A stretch of 43,585 nt of DNA, taken from positions 1 through 43,585 of the forward strand of contig JBAVYM010000070.1 in NCBI GenBank assembly GCA_049698775.1. Direction: 5' to 3'. Source of the stretch: REEB76 sp049698775. Lineage in GTDB: Bacteria > Pseudomonadota > Gammaproteobacteria > Natronospirales > REEB76. Below are positions 8,353-16,524 of this stretch, piece by piece. How positions within the stretch are numbered: position 1 is the stretch's first letter; every line of letters begins with the position of its first letter. Under the pieces are notes generated by a model, which was not told the DNA's origin, ran no database searches, and saw nothing but the letters and a program-made list of their open reading frames with translations. The position numbers and the translations under genes were made by a program.

Positions 8353-9812
8353 CTTGCGCCAATCTCCATCTGGCGCAGAGACGATATGGCCACCCTTTCC
8401 CGTGTCGAGGTTCGTTTACAGTTAAGGCACAATCCGATCAATAACCAAAGAACATAGGTAACAGGAGTATTCCCCAACGGTAGCATTATTTCAAAGAGAT
8501 CAATAATGAAAATGACATACAGCAAAACAAACGCCAGAAACCTGACTCTCGCACTGCCTGCAAACCCCGAGAGCAGAAGACGCATGCCCAGATAAGCGTA
8601 GAACAGCAACCCTATAAAACCGAAACTTCCGGGTACCGATAGCACCCAGGTGTGCGGATCAGCCAATCTGAAGCCTAGAGCATGCTGAAACATGGTTGGC
8701 CATGAAGCAAGGCCTGTGCCCACAAGCCAATCCGTCAGCGTGAAGTTTGAAATGACGTAGTTCCAAGCCTGGATACGATAGCTGCCGTGTGCGCTTGCCA
8801 CGCTTTGTATGCGAAACGCCGATGCTATGCTGGCCAAGTCTGAGCCAGATCGCACATCTATTGCGATTATAACCGCTACTCCTGCCAGGATGATGAGCGC
8901 AATGGTACGCCACCAGCCATAGCGCCACGCTAACAGCAGGATCGCACATCCCATAAAACACAAAGCGACATCTTTGGACATTACGGCCACGGAAAAAAGC
9001 GTGCCAAGTAATATGAACCCCCAAACCATCCAGGTATTCCTTCTGCCGTTCTCGGTGCCCAAATAAATACTCATGACTAACAAAAACGCCATATATAACC
9101 CAAACCCATTGGGTGTGAGGTACGTACCGGTAAGACGTGGGATACCGAATGCCGTTTTTTCGGTTAATTGCGCAGCGGCGGAGATGTTCTGCACGCCCAT
9201 GGATGAGTGAAACAGAGTGCTACTGACTGCGGCCTGCAGAATAAGAACAATAATGCCGTGAAACACCGCAAGCATAAGCACGTACTGAAAACCCTTTCTT
9301 ACCTCGCTGTTACGGTCTAAAAGTCGCAGCGATACCAGCGCCACAACGATCATGAAGCAGGCTAAACCAGCGATCAGCACGGGCGGGCGATCCGGGGATT
9401 GCATGTATCCGCCAAGATAATTTTGTATGAGCGATATTAAGAACCCATACAACATGACACAAACTGCAAACAGTACACACCGCATAAATCGCTGATCTGT
9501 CCAGCGCATTACCTTTGAATGTCTAGAAGTAGCGATGTATTGGACAATGGTACTCAGTCCGACTGTTGCAAATGCAAAATACCACCACTGATTTGCCAGA
9601 CCTGGAGCATCCTGTACGGCACCAACTACGACCAGCAGGCAGACAGATAATCGCGGCATGAAGATTGCGATAATTGCAACATACACCCAGGCATCCAGAC
9701 TGGAAAAAAAGCCTCCATCTGCAACCACATAAAACAGCACGCCTGCCAGCAGGCACTTCCACCGATCGGGTAGCCCCATGCTTTTACTGTTATTGATGAA
9801 AGCTTTCTGCAT
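8349..9812 (-). CDS. Wzy/WaaL-like O-antigen polymerase or ligase
   Basis: A 487-residue integral membrane protein with about 11-12 hydrophobic segments. A large periplasmic loop in the second half contains ASAHGSYRIQAWNYVI and a downstream DPHTWVLSVPGSFGFIG. This Arg/His arrangement before a membrane helix is typical of the PF04932 (O-antigen ligase/polymerase) family. Next to a Wzx flippase and two Wzz-like proteins, Wzy polymerase is the better guess, but ligase cannot be excluded because the fold is shared. The ATG is at 9810-9812, 4 nt after the sulfotransferase stop, and the 3' end overlaps the flippase start. Confidence 0.85.
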   Translation of the reverse strand: MQKAFINNSKSMGLPDRWKCLLAGVLFYVVADGGFFSSLDAWVYVAIIAIFMPRLSVCLLVVVGAVQDAPGLANQWWYFAFATVGLSTIVQYIATSRHSKVMRWTDQRFMRCVLFAVCVMLYGFLISLIQNYLGGYMQSPDRPPVLIAGLACFMIVVALVSLRLLDRNSEVRKGFQYVLMLAVFHGIIVLILQAAVSSTLFHSSMGVQNISAAAQLTEKTAFGIPRLTGTYLTPNGFGLYMAFLLVMSIYLGTENGRRNTWMVWGFILLGTLFSVAVMSKDVALCFMGCAILLLAWRYGWWRTIALIILAGVAVIIAIDVRSGSDLASIASAFRIQSVASAHGSYRIQAWNYVISNFTLTDWLVGTGLASWPTMFQHALGFRLADPHTWVLSVPGSFGFIGLLFYAYLGMRLLLSGFAGSARVRFLAFVLLYVIFIIDLFEIMLPLGNTPVTYVLWLLIGLCLNCKRTSTRERVAISSLRQMEIGAR

Positions 9813-9816
9813 ACTC

Positions 9817-10782
9817 TCAACGGCGCCGTGATAGTCTGAGCCGTTTATGCGTCCACAATGCCCAAACAGTGCTCGGAAGCATGCTGATTATCCAACAGAA
9901 TCTGTCAAACAACTTTAGATTTGTTACCGGAGAGTAACCCAATTTGCACATCTCTTTCCAAACTACTGCTTCAATTATAGATGTGTCCTGTACGGATAGC
10001 TCTGACTTCCAGGCCTCTATTCGCGAAGTTTGCATATTCTTCGCGAGTACCAAACTATGAACGTCCTTTTCCTGATCGGGTATAACATAGGTTCGCTTTC
10101 TGGATTCACTGGGCTTCGATTGACAAGCGAGGAAGGTCGCTAATGATTGCATGACCGCATCGGGATGAGTAAGTAAATCCTCGTAGTGAATACAGGCGAC
10201 ATGGGCCTGAGAGGCCTGCATGGCGAATAGCTTCATCACGTATTGTCGCCAACGCAGAGCCGCAAGCAATACGCCTCCCCATCCCATCTTTTCATCAGGC
10301 GAGTATGGGCGTTGAGTCTTAATCTTTGAATTGACCACGGCACGCGGATCACGAACTATTTTTATGAATAGCGCATCCTGACCGAAAGTGGCAACCAGAC
10401 TTTCCCAAAATTTTATGTGAGAACCATTTTTAATGATGACCAGGGCAATACCGGCTCCGTCCTTCGCTAGAAAAGCCTTCGCAACTATTCCGATGATAAG
10501 TTCTTTGCTTGTCCAGCCATGCTCTGGACGAGTATGAATTAATTGCCGAACTGTGTGCCGTTCAATCGGTAAATTCCGCAAATAATGGTCTTTCGCATAC
10601 AGCGCGCTTTCAATGTCCTCGTGGCTAGCCGATGATATCCACTTGTTACCATGTTTCAACAAGCCGTCGAAGCCAATTTCCGGTGTTACGAATACTGTCG
10701 AAAAACATTCCGTTATAACCTTTGCAAGCAACGTCGAACCACTGCGGGAATCATAAACCAGAAACCCGACGCGGAGATCCAC
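9817..10782 (-). CDS. PAPS-dependent sulfotransferase
   Basis: A 321-residue sulfotransferase of the PF00685/PF13469 type. It would transfer sulfate from PAPS to a hydroxyl or amine of a carbohydrate. The 5'-phosphosulfate loop is DSRSGSTLL at residues 11-19 (consensus PRSGTT/S), and the 3'-phosphate-binding segment is IVRDPRAVVNS at 142-152. There is no signal peptide or clear membrane anchor, so it should act in the cytosol on lipid-linked or nucleotide-linked sugars before export. The GTG at 10780-10782 has GGAG 6 nt upstream inside the end of sqdB; the ATG two bases earlier is out of frame. It sits between the UDP-sulfoquinovose synthase and the polymerase. The PAPS source is probably the fused Sat-CysC gene of the same locus. 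Confidence 0.9.
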   Translation of the reverse strand: MDLRVGFLVYDSRSGSTLLAKVITECFSTVFVTPEIGFDGLLKHGNKWISSASHEDIESALYAKDHYLRNLPIERHTVRQLIHTRPEHGWTSKELIIGIVAKAFLAKDGAGIALVIIKNGSHIKFWESLVATFGQDALFIKIVRDPRAVVNSKIKTQRPYSPDEKMGWGGVLLAALRWRQYVMKLFAMQASQAHVACIHYEDLLTHPDAVMQSLATFLACQSKPSESRKRTYVIPDQEKDVHSLVLAKNMQTSRIEAWKSELSVQDTSIIEAVVWKEMCKLGYSPVTNLKLFDRFCWIISMLPSTVWALWTHKRLRLSRRR

Positions 10783-10784
10783 AT

Positions 10785-11933
10785 TCAGCTCCAGCGGACA
10801 CGCGGCAACACCTTGGTTTCGTCAATATGTGCGCGGTACGGAGCTATACATTCGAGCATGCGGACCAGCACCTCATCTGTCAACAAATGGGGCTCCAATC
10901 CCATGTCGGTGAGCGCTTGATGTCTGGCATTATAGTAGTGCTCTTCTTTTTCCTTGCGGGGATTCGCAATATGCTGTATGGATACATTGATACCGATATT
11001 TGTTGCAGCCCTTTGTACGAACGCCGCCAGCTCATTCACACTGAATTGCTGCGTAAATTGATTTAAAATACGCAACTCCCCCTTCTGTGCTGGATGATCA
11101 GCCGCCAGTTGTATGCATCCCAATGTGTCCTGAAGATTGAGATAACCACGAATCTGCTCGCCCTTCCCATAAACCGTCAGGGGAATGCCGGCAATCGCCT
11201 GTACCAGGAAGCGATTGAGCACGGTACCGAAAATATCATCGTAATGAAAATTCGGCAGAAGACGTTTATCTGCATTTGCCTCTGGCGTCCCAAGCCCGTA
11301 AACAGGCCCCTGCATAAGATCTGTGACCCTTATCCCGTAAAGTCGCACATAAAACCACAGCAAATCCGTATCCAGTACCTTGGTTGTGTGATAGAGGCTG
11401 CCGCCCTGGCGGGGAAACAGAAAGTGTTCGCTTCTTCCACGGTGGTTGATGTCAATCCAACCCTCTTCGATGTCGATGTTTGGGGTACCGTATTCGCCCA
11501 TCGTGCCCAGCTTGATGATATGGCAGTCTGGCACATGGCGAATGATAGTCCAGGCTACGTTAAAGGTAACATTCAAGTTATTATTAAGCGTCGTTCGCGC
11601 TTCTCTATGCCCAATCATTGAATACGGAGCAGACGGCTGCTCGGCATAATGGATGAGGGTTTCTGGCCGGAATTGCTCAACAATCTCATCCAGCTCGTCG
11701 TACCTTGCACAGTCGACGATACGAACATCGATATGTCTGCCAATCAAAGACTCAAAGATTGCTGCACGTTCATGCAGGTTTGGGTTCCGCATCAGGGCTT
11801 CAGACTGCGTTTCCCGTGCAATATTACGGCGCAGGTAGTTATCCACAACCAGCACATCATGGCCCTGGACGGCAAAATGCATGGCCGTCGGCCACCCCAA
11901 GTAGCCGTCACCACCCAAAATCAGAACCCGCAT
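10785..11933 (-). CDS. sqdB: UDP-sulfoquinovose synthase (SqdB/SQD1 family)
   Basis: Converts UDP-glucose and sulfite to UDP-sulfoquinovose, the activated form of a sugar with a C-6 sulfonate. The 382-residue protein is an extended SDR enzyme. It shows the NAD motif GGDGYLGW at 7-14, EQPSAPYSMI at 98-107, the hallmark TMGEYGTPNIDIEEG at 144-158, the catalytic YHTTK at 181-185 and DLMQGPVYG soon after. These blocks match plant SQD1 and archaeal Agl3 well beyond a generic epimerase. I chose the ATG at 11931-11933 (GGAGAG 6 nt upstream) over the TTG two codons earlier. It follows the dehydratase stop by 2 nt. No sulfolipid synthase gene (SqdX/SqdD) is visible nearby, and the neighbours are glycan genes, so incorporation into a polysaccharide is inferred. 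Confidence 0.9.
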   Translation of the reverse strand: MRVLILGGDGYLGWPTAMHFAVQGHDVLVVDNYLRRNIARETQSEALMRNPNLHERAAIFESLIGRHIDVRIVDCARYDELDEIVEQFRPETLIHYAEQPSAPYSMIGHREARTTLNNNLNVTFNVAWTIIRHVPDCHIIKLGTMGEYGTPNIDIEEGWIDINHRGRSEHFLFPRQGGSLYHTTKVLDTDLLWFYVRLYGIRVTDLMQGPVYGLGTPEANADKRLLPNFHYDDIFGTVLNRFLVQAIAGIPLTVYGKGEQIRGYLNLQDTLGCIQLAADHPAQKGELRILNQFTQQFSVNELAAFVQRAATNIGINVSIQHIANPRKEKEEHYYNARHQALTDMGLEPHLLTDEVLVRMLECIAPYRAHIDETKVLPRVRWS

Positions 11934-11935
11934 GG

Positions 11936-12988
11936 TCAACTCTCCGTTTTCGTCAGTAACCCAGTTTCCCGCAACACAGTCAGTATCTCGGCATGTGAAA
12001 GCCGCCGCTCTTGTGATGATACATACGGGCGCGTCACTTTTACGTTTTGCATATCAGGGTATTCATACCGGATACGAGAATATACTTGCGTGAATGCCGG
12101 CTGAACTACAAAGTAGTTCTTCAGCTCCATCGCGCGCCGCGTTTCTTCGGGGGTTAGCAGCTCTTCATACAGCTTTTCACCCGGCCTTGGCCCAATTACT
12201 TTAATTTCAACTCTCCTGGGGTCATGACCGTATTGACCAGCCAGGTTCTCGATCATGACCTGCGCCAAATCTGCTATGGCAATCACCGGCATCTTGGTGA
12301 TGAACACCTCTCCTCCGCGAACCAGGGTCACCGACTCGAGCACCAACGCGACCGCCTGCTCGATGCTCATGACAAACCGAGTCATTTCCAGACTGGTCAG
12401 CGTTATAGGACCGCCGTGAACGATCTGCCTGTGGAATACTTCCACGACCGAACCTCTTGATCCCAGCACATTACCAAATCTGGTAGAAGCGAAAATCGCG
12501 CCGCTACTTGACGAGGCGTTCGCCGCAGTAATCAGCCGTTCACCCATCAGCTTGGATGTACCCATGACGTTGGTCGGGTTGACCGCCTTGTCTGAACTCG
12601 TAAACAGCACCTGTCTCACGCCAGCGTCACGGGCGGCAGCTATTACTGACTCGAGACCCAAGATATTGGTATTTACTGCCTCCGAAGGCGCTTTCTCACA
12701 CTGGTAGACATGCTTCAATGCCGCACAATGCAGTACCACATCTGAACCGGTGAATCTTTGTCTCAGCCCTCCAGTGTCGCGCACATCCGCGACATAAAAA
12801 CGCCCTCGGATATTGTGTTGCCATTGTTCTTCAATCTGAAAAATCCCGTCTTCGTTATTATCAAGACCGACAATCTGGCATTTTTCATACCCGTCATCTG
12901 AAAGCAGTCTGCGAACCAAGGCGGAACCAATGCTTCCACAGCAGCCTGTTATAACTACATTTTTCCCATTCAGGGTGTACTGCTCCAT
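11936..12988 (-). CDS. CapD/FlaA1-type nucleotide-sugar 4,6-dehydratase, soluble form
   Basis: A 350-residue extended SDR protein like the catalytic half of CapD/WbpM/FlaA1. Such enzymes turn UDP-GlcNAc (or a related sugar) into the 4-keto-6-deoxy product. The NAD(P) motif GCCGSIGS is at 15-22, DVR at 68-70, and the catalytic segment SSDKAVNPTNVMGTSK at 131-146, with Met replacing the usual SDR Tyr (M142, K146), as in this subfamily. The N-terminal membrane domain of WbpM-type proteins is absent. A TTG at 13000 opens the frame, but the ATG at 12986-12988 has GGAG 6 nt upstream and is preferred. Its product could feed the aminotransferase at 1458-2615. PseB-like stereochemistry (C5 inversion) cannot be decided here. 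Confidence 0.9.
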   Translation of the reverse strand: MEQYTLNGKNVVITGCCGSIGSALVRRLLSDDGYEKCQIVGLDNNEDGIFQIEEQWQHNIRGRFYVADVRDTGGLRQRFTGSDVVLHCAALKHVYQCEKAPSEAVNTNILGLESVIAAARDAGVRQVLFTSSDKAVNPTNVMGTSKLMGERLITAANASSSSGAIFASTRFGNVLGSRGSVVEVFHRQIVHGGPITLTSLEMTRFVMSIEQAVALVLESVTLVRGGEVFITKMPVIAIADLAQVMIENLAGQYGHDPRRVEIKVIGPRPGEKLYEELLTPEETRRAMELKNYFVVQPAFTQVYSRIRYEYPDMQNVKVTRPYVSSQERRLSHAEILTVLRETGLLTKTES

Positions 12989-13125
12989 CAACTTCTCCAA
13001 GCATCCAAGTGATTCAACAGGGAAACGGAAGGAGAACCCGCGTTTGGCGCATTCCGATCCACTCTACATACTTATTTTGCTAGCTTTCAAAAGGAATATT
13101 AATTCATGGTGTTGCAACATAATCT

Positions 13126-14451
13126 TCACGCCTGGATTACATTCTCAAAATGCTTGCGGTAAACACCGCGGCTGTCCACGATTAGATTCGCATTCTGCTG
13201 TATCAGTGCGTAATCAAAGCCATCGTGATTCGTGGCGATAAGTACGCAATCATATCCGGCAAGGCTCCTAACCGTGAGCGGCGTGCTGCGGAGGTCAAAA
13301 CTGTATGCTCTCATTTTCGGAAACACCGGTACGTGTGGGTCGGAATAGTCCACGGCGGCGCCCTTGCTGCGCAATATATCCATAATATGGGCGGAGGGGG
13401 ATTCACGGGTGTCGTCCACATTTTTCTTGTAGGCGAGGCCCAGCACCAAAACCCGGCTGCCCTTTACGGCCTTGCCGCGTGCATTGAGGCCCTCCACTAC
13501 CTTGGAAACCACCCAGTCCGGCATGGCGCTGTTGACCTCGCCGGCTAACTCGATGAAGCGGGTGTTGACGCCGTATTCGCGCGCTTTCCAAGTGAGATAG
13601 AAAGGGTCAATGGGTATGCAATGGCCGCCCAAGCCGGGCCCCGGGTAATACGGCACGAAGCCGAAGGGCTTGGTGGCGGCCGCATCTATCACTTCGCGGA
13701 TGTCTATGCCCATCTTGTCGGCGACAATCTTCATCTCGTTGACCAGACCGATGTTCACGGCACGATGGATATTCTCCAGCAGTTTGGTCATCTCGGCTGC
13801 GCGCGGCGAGCTGACCGGTACGACCCGGTCAATGATCTGTGAATACAGGGCCACAGCCACGGCCTGGCAATTCTGTGTGACGCCGCCGCAGACCTTGGGA
13901 ATGGTTTTAGTAGTGAAATCAGGATTACCCGGATCCTCGCGTTCCGGCGAAAACGCGACGAAATAATCCTCGCCGGTCTTGAAGCCGCGCGCTTGGACCC
14001 TGGGAACCAGTTCTTCCTCAGTGGTGCCCGGATAGGTGGTACTTTCCAAGGATAGTAATTGACCCGCCCGCATGTGCGGAACCAGGGCATCGGTGGTGTC
14101 GAGGACGAAACTCAGATCCGGCTCGCGATGCTTGTCCAGCGGTGTCGGCACGCAAATGATTAGGGCATCGGCCTGTGCCGCACGCGAGAAATCAGCCGTG
14201 GCTTCAAAACCCGCCTTGCGGGCCTGTGCAATGCGCACCGCCTCGATATGCTTTATATAGCTCTTGCCGCCATTCAGGCTCGCTACTTTCTCCGAATCAA
14301 TGTCGAATCCGATGACCTTGAACCCGACCTCCGTGAACCTGAGCACCAGCGGCAAACCGACATAACCCAGACCGATCACGCCTACCACTGCCTTGTGGTC
14401 ATGCAGCTTTTTGAGCAACTGTTCTTTATGAATGCCGTTGGAATTCTTCAT
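13126..14451 (-). CDS. wbpA: UDP-N-acetyl-D-glucosamine 6-dehydrogenase (WbpA-like)
   Basis: Oxidises C-6 of a UDP-sugar to the uronic acid with two NAD+. In this 441-residue UDP-glucose/GDP-mannose dehydrogenase family member, the NAD motif GLGYVG is at 27-32, FSPEREDPG at 168-176, and the catalytic cysteine is C278 in GGHCIPIDPFYL (275-286). The GPGLGGHCIPIDPFYLTWKA context is characteristic of the WbpA/TviB branch acting on N-acetylhexosamines, more than of Ugd. The product would add an acidic sugar to the glycan. The ATG at 14449-14451 has only a weak ribosome site (GGCGAG). About 137 nt separate it from the downstream dehydratase and 337 nt from Sat-CysC upstream, so it may have its own promoter. 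Confidence 0.9.
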   Translation of the reverse strand: MKNSNGIHKEQLLKKLHDHKAVVGVIGLGYVGLPLVLRFTEVGFKVIGFDIDSEKVASLNGGKSYIKHIEAVRIAQARKAGFEATADFSRAAQADALIICVPTPLDKHREPDLSFVLDTTDALVPHMRAGQLLSLESTTYPGTTEEELVPRVQARGFKTGEDYFVAFSPEREDPGNPDFTTKTIPKVCGGVTQNCQAVAVALYSQIIDRVVPVSSPRAAEMTKLLENIHRAVNIGLVNEMKIVADKMGIDIREVIDAAATKPFGFVPYYPGPGLGGHCIPIDPFYLTWKAREYGVNTRFIELAGEVNSAMPDWVVSKVVEGLNARGKAVKGSRVLVLGLAYKKNVDDTRESPSAHIMDILRSKGAAVDYSDPHVPVFPKMRAYSFDLRSTPLTVRSLAGYDCVLIATNHDGFDYALIQQNANLIVDSRGVYRKHFENVIQA

Positions 14452-14788
14452 TCTCGCCGAGTCCCGGTCTCACAGATATTGTTTGGCATCTACACTGCCT
14501 CATTGCAGCTATACCGTCGGATGATGGCGGAGCCGCATCTCTTAATCTCATCGCGACGGGAAACGTTGCACATATCTCATATTTCTTGTGCAGGAGTGGA
14601 CGTCCCAGCCGCGATTCAAAGTCTTAAATGATAGCGGTGAGTCAGATTTTTGCTCCTGCATTACTGCATTTCCACCTTTCAAGCGGGCTTCCTGCTCCGC
14701 TTGAAAGACCAGGGCATATTTTCCTGTATGCCCGTTCGCTGCTCTCGCAGCGAACCCCCGGCGGTCACCGCCGCCCCTACAAAAAGCG
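14452..14788. other. 337-nt intergenic region with a cluster of hairpins
   Basis: No gene is supported here. The half nearer the Sat-CysC stop is taken up by four consecutive inverted repeats (listed separately). The half nearer wbpA is AT-richer, contains a weak TGCACA/TGTGCA inverted repeat (14568-14573 and 14587-14592) and may hold the wbpA promoter, though I could not pick out convincing -35/-10 hexamers. Confidence 0.6.
14676..14777. repeat. four adjacent palindromes (REP-like composite)
   Basis: Four perfect inverted repeats follow each other in 102 bp. They are CTTTCAAGCGG/CCGCTTGAAAG (14676-14686 and 14697-14707), GGGCATA/TATGCCC (14712-14718 and 14727-14733), GTTCGCTGC/GCAGCGAAC (14734-14742 and 14747-14755) and CGGCGG/CCGCCG (14759-14764 and 14768-14773). 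The minus strand starts with GTAGGGGCGG, a motif I associate with dispersed palindromic elements in proteobacteria. None has a U-tract directly behind it, so a simple intrinsic terminator is not the best explanation. Confidence 0.8.
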
Positions 14789-16522
14789 CTATCCAAGAAA
14801 GCCGCTCGCCTTGATGAGCTGCATGACGCGCTCCGCTTCTTCCTCGACCGTACCCCGTCCTGCATCCAGTATGAGCTCGGGCTTTTCCGGTACCTCATAG
14901 GGATCGCTGATGCCGGTGAATTCCTTGAGGATGCCGGCGCGCGCCTTGGCATACAGCCCTTTGCGGTCGCGCTGCTCGCAAACCTCGATGGACGTCGAAA
15001 CGAAGATTTCAAAGAACCCGCCCACCGGCTCGATCATCTCCCGGACTTTTTTGCGGGTGGCGGCATAGGGCGCGATGGGCGCGCAGATGGCAATGCCGCC
15101 GTTCCTGGTGATCTCGCTCGCCACATAACCGATGCGTTGGATATTGAGATCGCGGTGTTCCTTGGAAAAGCCCAGCTCGCTGGACAAATGCTTGCGGACC
15201 AGATCGCCGTCCAGCAGGGTGACCTGACGGCCGCCGATTTCCAGCAGCTTGACCATGAGCGCGTTGGCGATAGTGGATTTGCCGGAGCCGGACAGGCCGG
15301 TGAAAAATACCGTGAAGCCTTGCTTCAAACGTGGCGGATGGGTCTTGCGCAATTCTGCCACCACTTCCGGGTAGCTGAACCAGTCAGGTATGTCTTTGCC
15401 CTCCTGCAGGAGCTTTCTCTGCTCGGTACCGGAGATGGTCATTACGGTTTCGCCCGGTTTCACTTCATCTTCCGGCGCATAACCGCCACGCTCTTTCACA
15501 TACACCATCATCTGGAACGGCACCATCTCGATGCCGATCTCGTCCTGGTGTTTTTTCAGGAGCTGCTGGGCATCGTAAGGCCCATAAAAGGGTTTGCCGG
15601 CACTATCTTTGCCAGGGCCGGCGTGATCGCGGCCCACGATGAAATGCGTGCAGCCGTGATTCCTGCGGATCATGGCGTGCCACACAGCTTCGCGCGGTCC
15701 GCCCATTCGCATGGCCAGCGGCAGCAGACTCAGCATGGCGGAATTGTCCGGATAGCGCTTGATCAGGTGCTCGTAGCAGCGCACCCGGGTGTAGTGGTCA
15801 ATGTCGCCGGGTTTGGTCATGCCGACCGAGGGATGCAACAGCAGTTTGCCATTCACCTGTTTGGCGGCGCGGTAGGTCAGCTCAAGATGCGCGCGGTGCA
15901 TGGGATTGCGGGTCTGGAAACCAACTACTCGCTGCCAGTCGTGTTGCTGGAATTGTTCGCGCACTTGCTGCGGCGTGAGCCGCAGATGCCGGAAATCATA
16001 ATGCATGGGCGCTTCGATACCTTCGATGCGCCCGCCGATATATACGGGATTGGATTTGCGCAGCAGATAGGCCACGCCGGGGTGCAGTTCGTCGCAGGTG
16101 CCGAACACGCCCTGCGCTTCGCACTTCAGGTCCGGCTCCCAAATGTCGGCCACCGTGAGCAACGCCAGCGGCACGCCTTCAGGATCGCGCAGTGCGATCT
16201 TCCCGCCGGATTTCAGGGTGGCGGCGAAGGCGCGCGTCACATCCAGGGTAATCGGCATCGGCCACAGGTGTCCGTCCGCGAGTCGCATCTCGCCCACCAC
16301 TCGGTCGTAATCCGCGCGAATCACGAACCCGTGCAGTGGCGCAAAGCCGCCATTCATGAGTAATTCCAGATCGCACAACTGCCGTGGCGTCAAATCCCAG
16401 GTCGGCGCAGACAGCGCCGAGGCTTTGAGGACAGATTTCTTGTCAGCCGGCACAAACAGCATATCCGGCGGTCCACTCCGCGGCGCCGCCGCGGAACCAG
16501 CTTTTTTGGATCTGGATAACAT
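14789..16522 (-). CDS. bifunctional ATP sulfurylase / APS kinase (Sat-CysC fusion)
   Basis: Makes PAPS from sulfate and two ATP in the cytosol. The N-terminal part (about 1-395) is a Sat-type ATP sulfurylase with QTRNPMHRAH at 203-212 and GRDHAGPG at 297-304. The C-terminal part (about 400-577) is APS kinase with the P-loop GLSGSGKST at 409-417 and the family segments DGDLVRKHL and GLYAKARAG. The frame is open further upstream, but the ATG at 16520-16522 (577 residues) is preferred because it lies 2 nt after the restored stop of the upstream Wzz-like gene. Fusions of this order are known from other bacteria and differ from the CysN-CysC type. Its place among glycan genes and the sulfotransferase at 9817-10782 argue that it supplies PAPS for sulfation. 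Confidence 0.94.
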   Translation of the reverse strand: MLSRSKKAGSAAAPRSGPPDMLFVPADKKSVLKASALSAPTWDLTPRQLCDLELLMNGGFAPLHGFVIRADYDRVVGEMRLADGHLWPMPITLDVTRAFAATLKSGGKIALRDPEGVPLALLTVADIWEPDLKCEAQGVFGTCDELHPGVAYLLRKSNPVYIGGRIEGIEAPMHYDFRHLRLTPQQVREQFQQHDWQRVVGFQTRNPMHRAHLELTYRAAKQVNGKLLLHPSVGMTKPGDIDHYTRVRCYEHLIKRYPDNSAMLSLLPLAMRMGGPREAVWHAMIRRNHGCTHFIVGRDHAGPGKDSAGKPFYGPYDAQQLLKKHQDEIGIEMVPFQMMVYVKERGGYAPEDEVKPGETVMTISGTEQRKLLQEGKDIPDWFSYPEVVAELRKTHPPRLKQGFTVFFTGLSGSGKSTIANALMVKLLEIGGRQVTLLDGDLVRKHLSSELGFSKEHRDLNIQRIGYVASEITRNGGIAICAPIAPYAATRKKVREMIEPVGGFFEIFVSTSIEVCEQRDRKGLYAKARAGILKEFTGISDPYEVPEKPELILDAGRGTVEEEAERVMQLIKASGFLG

Positions 16523-16524
16523 GA

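Noticed and set aside
13001..13125. Promoter between wbpA and the dehydratase gene
   Set aside because: Hexamers resembling -35 (TTGAAA) occur, but no -10 lies at an acceptable distance.
14548..15012. Minus-strand open frame running through the hairpin cluster
   Set aside because: It overlaps the end of sat-cysC out of frame and is created by the palindromic repeats; there is no ribosome site.
15137..16363. Plus-strand open frame of over 400 codons opposite sat-cysC
   Set aside because: It is the antisense shadow of a well-recognised gene in GC-rich DNA, with no family motifs of its own.
16443..16524. Read-through C-terminus of the frameshifted Wzz-like protein
   Set aside because: It lies inside the sat coding sequence in another frame, lacks a membrane helix and has no counterpart in the paralogue.
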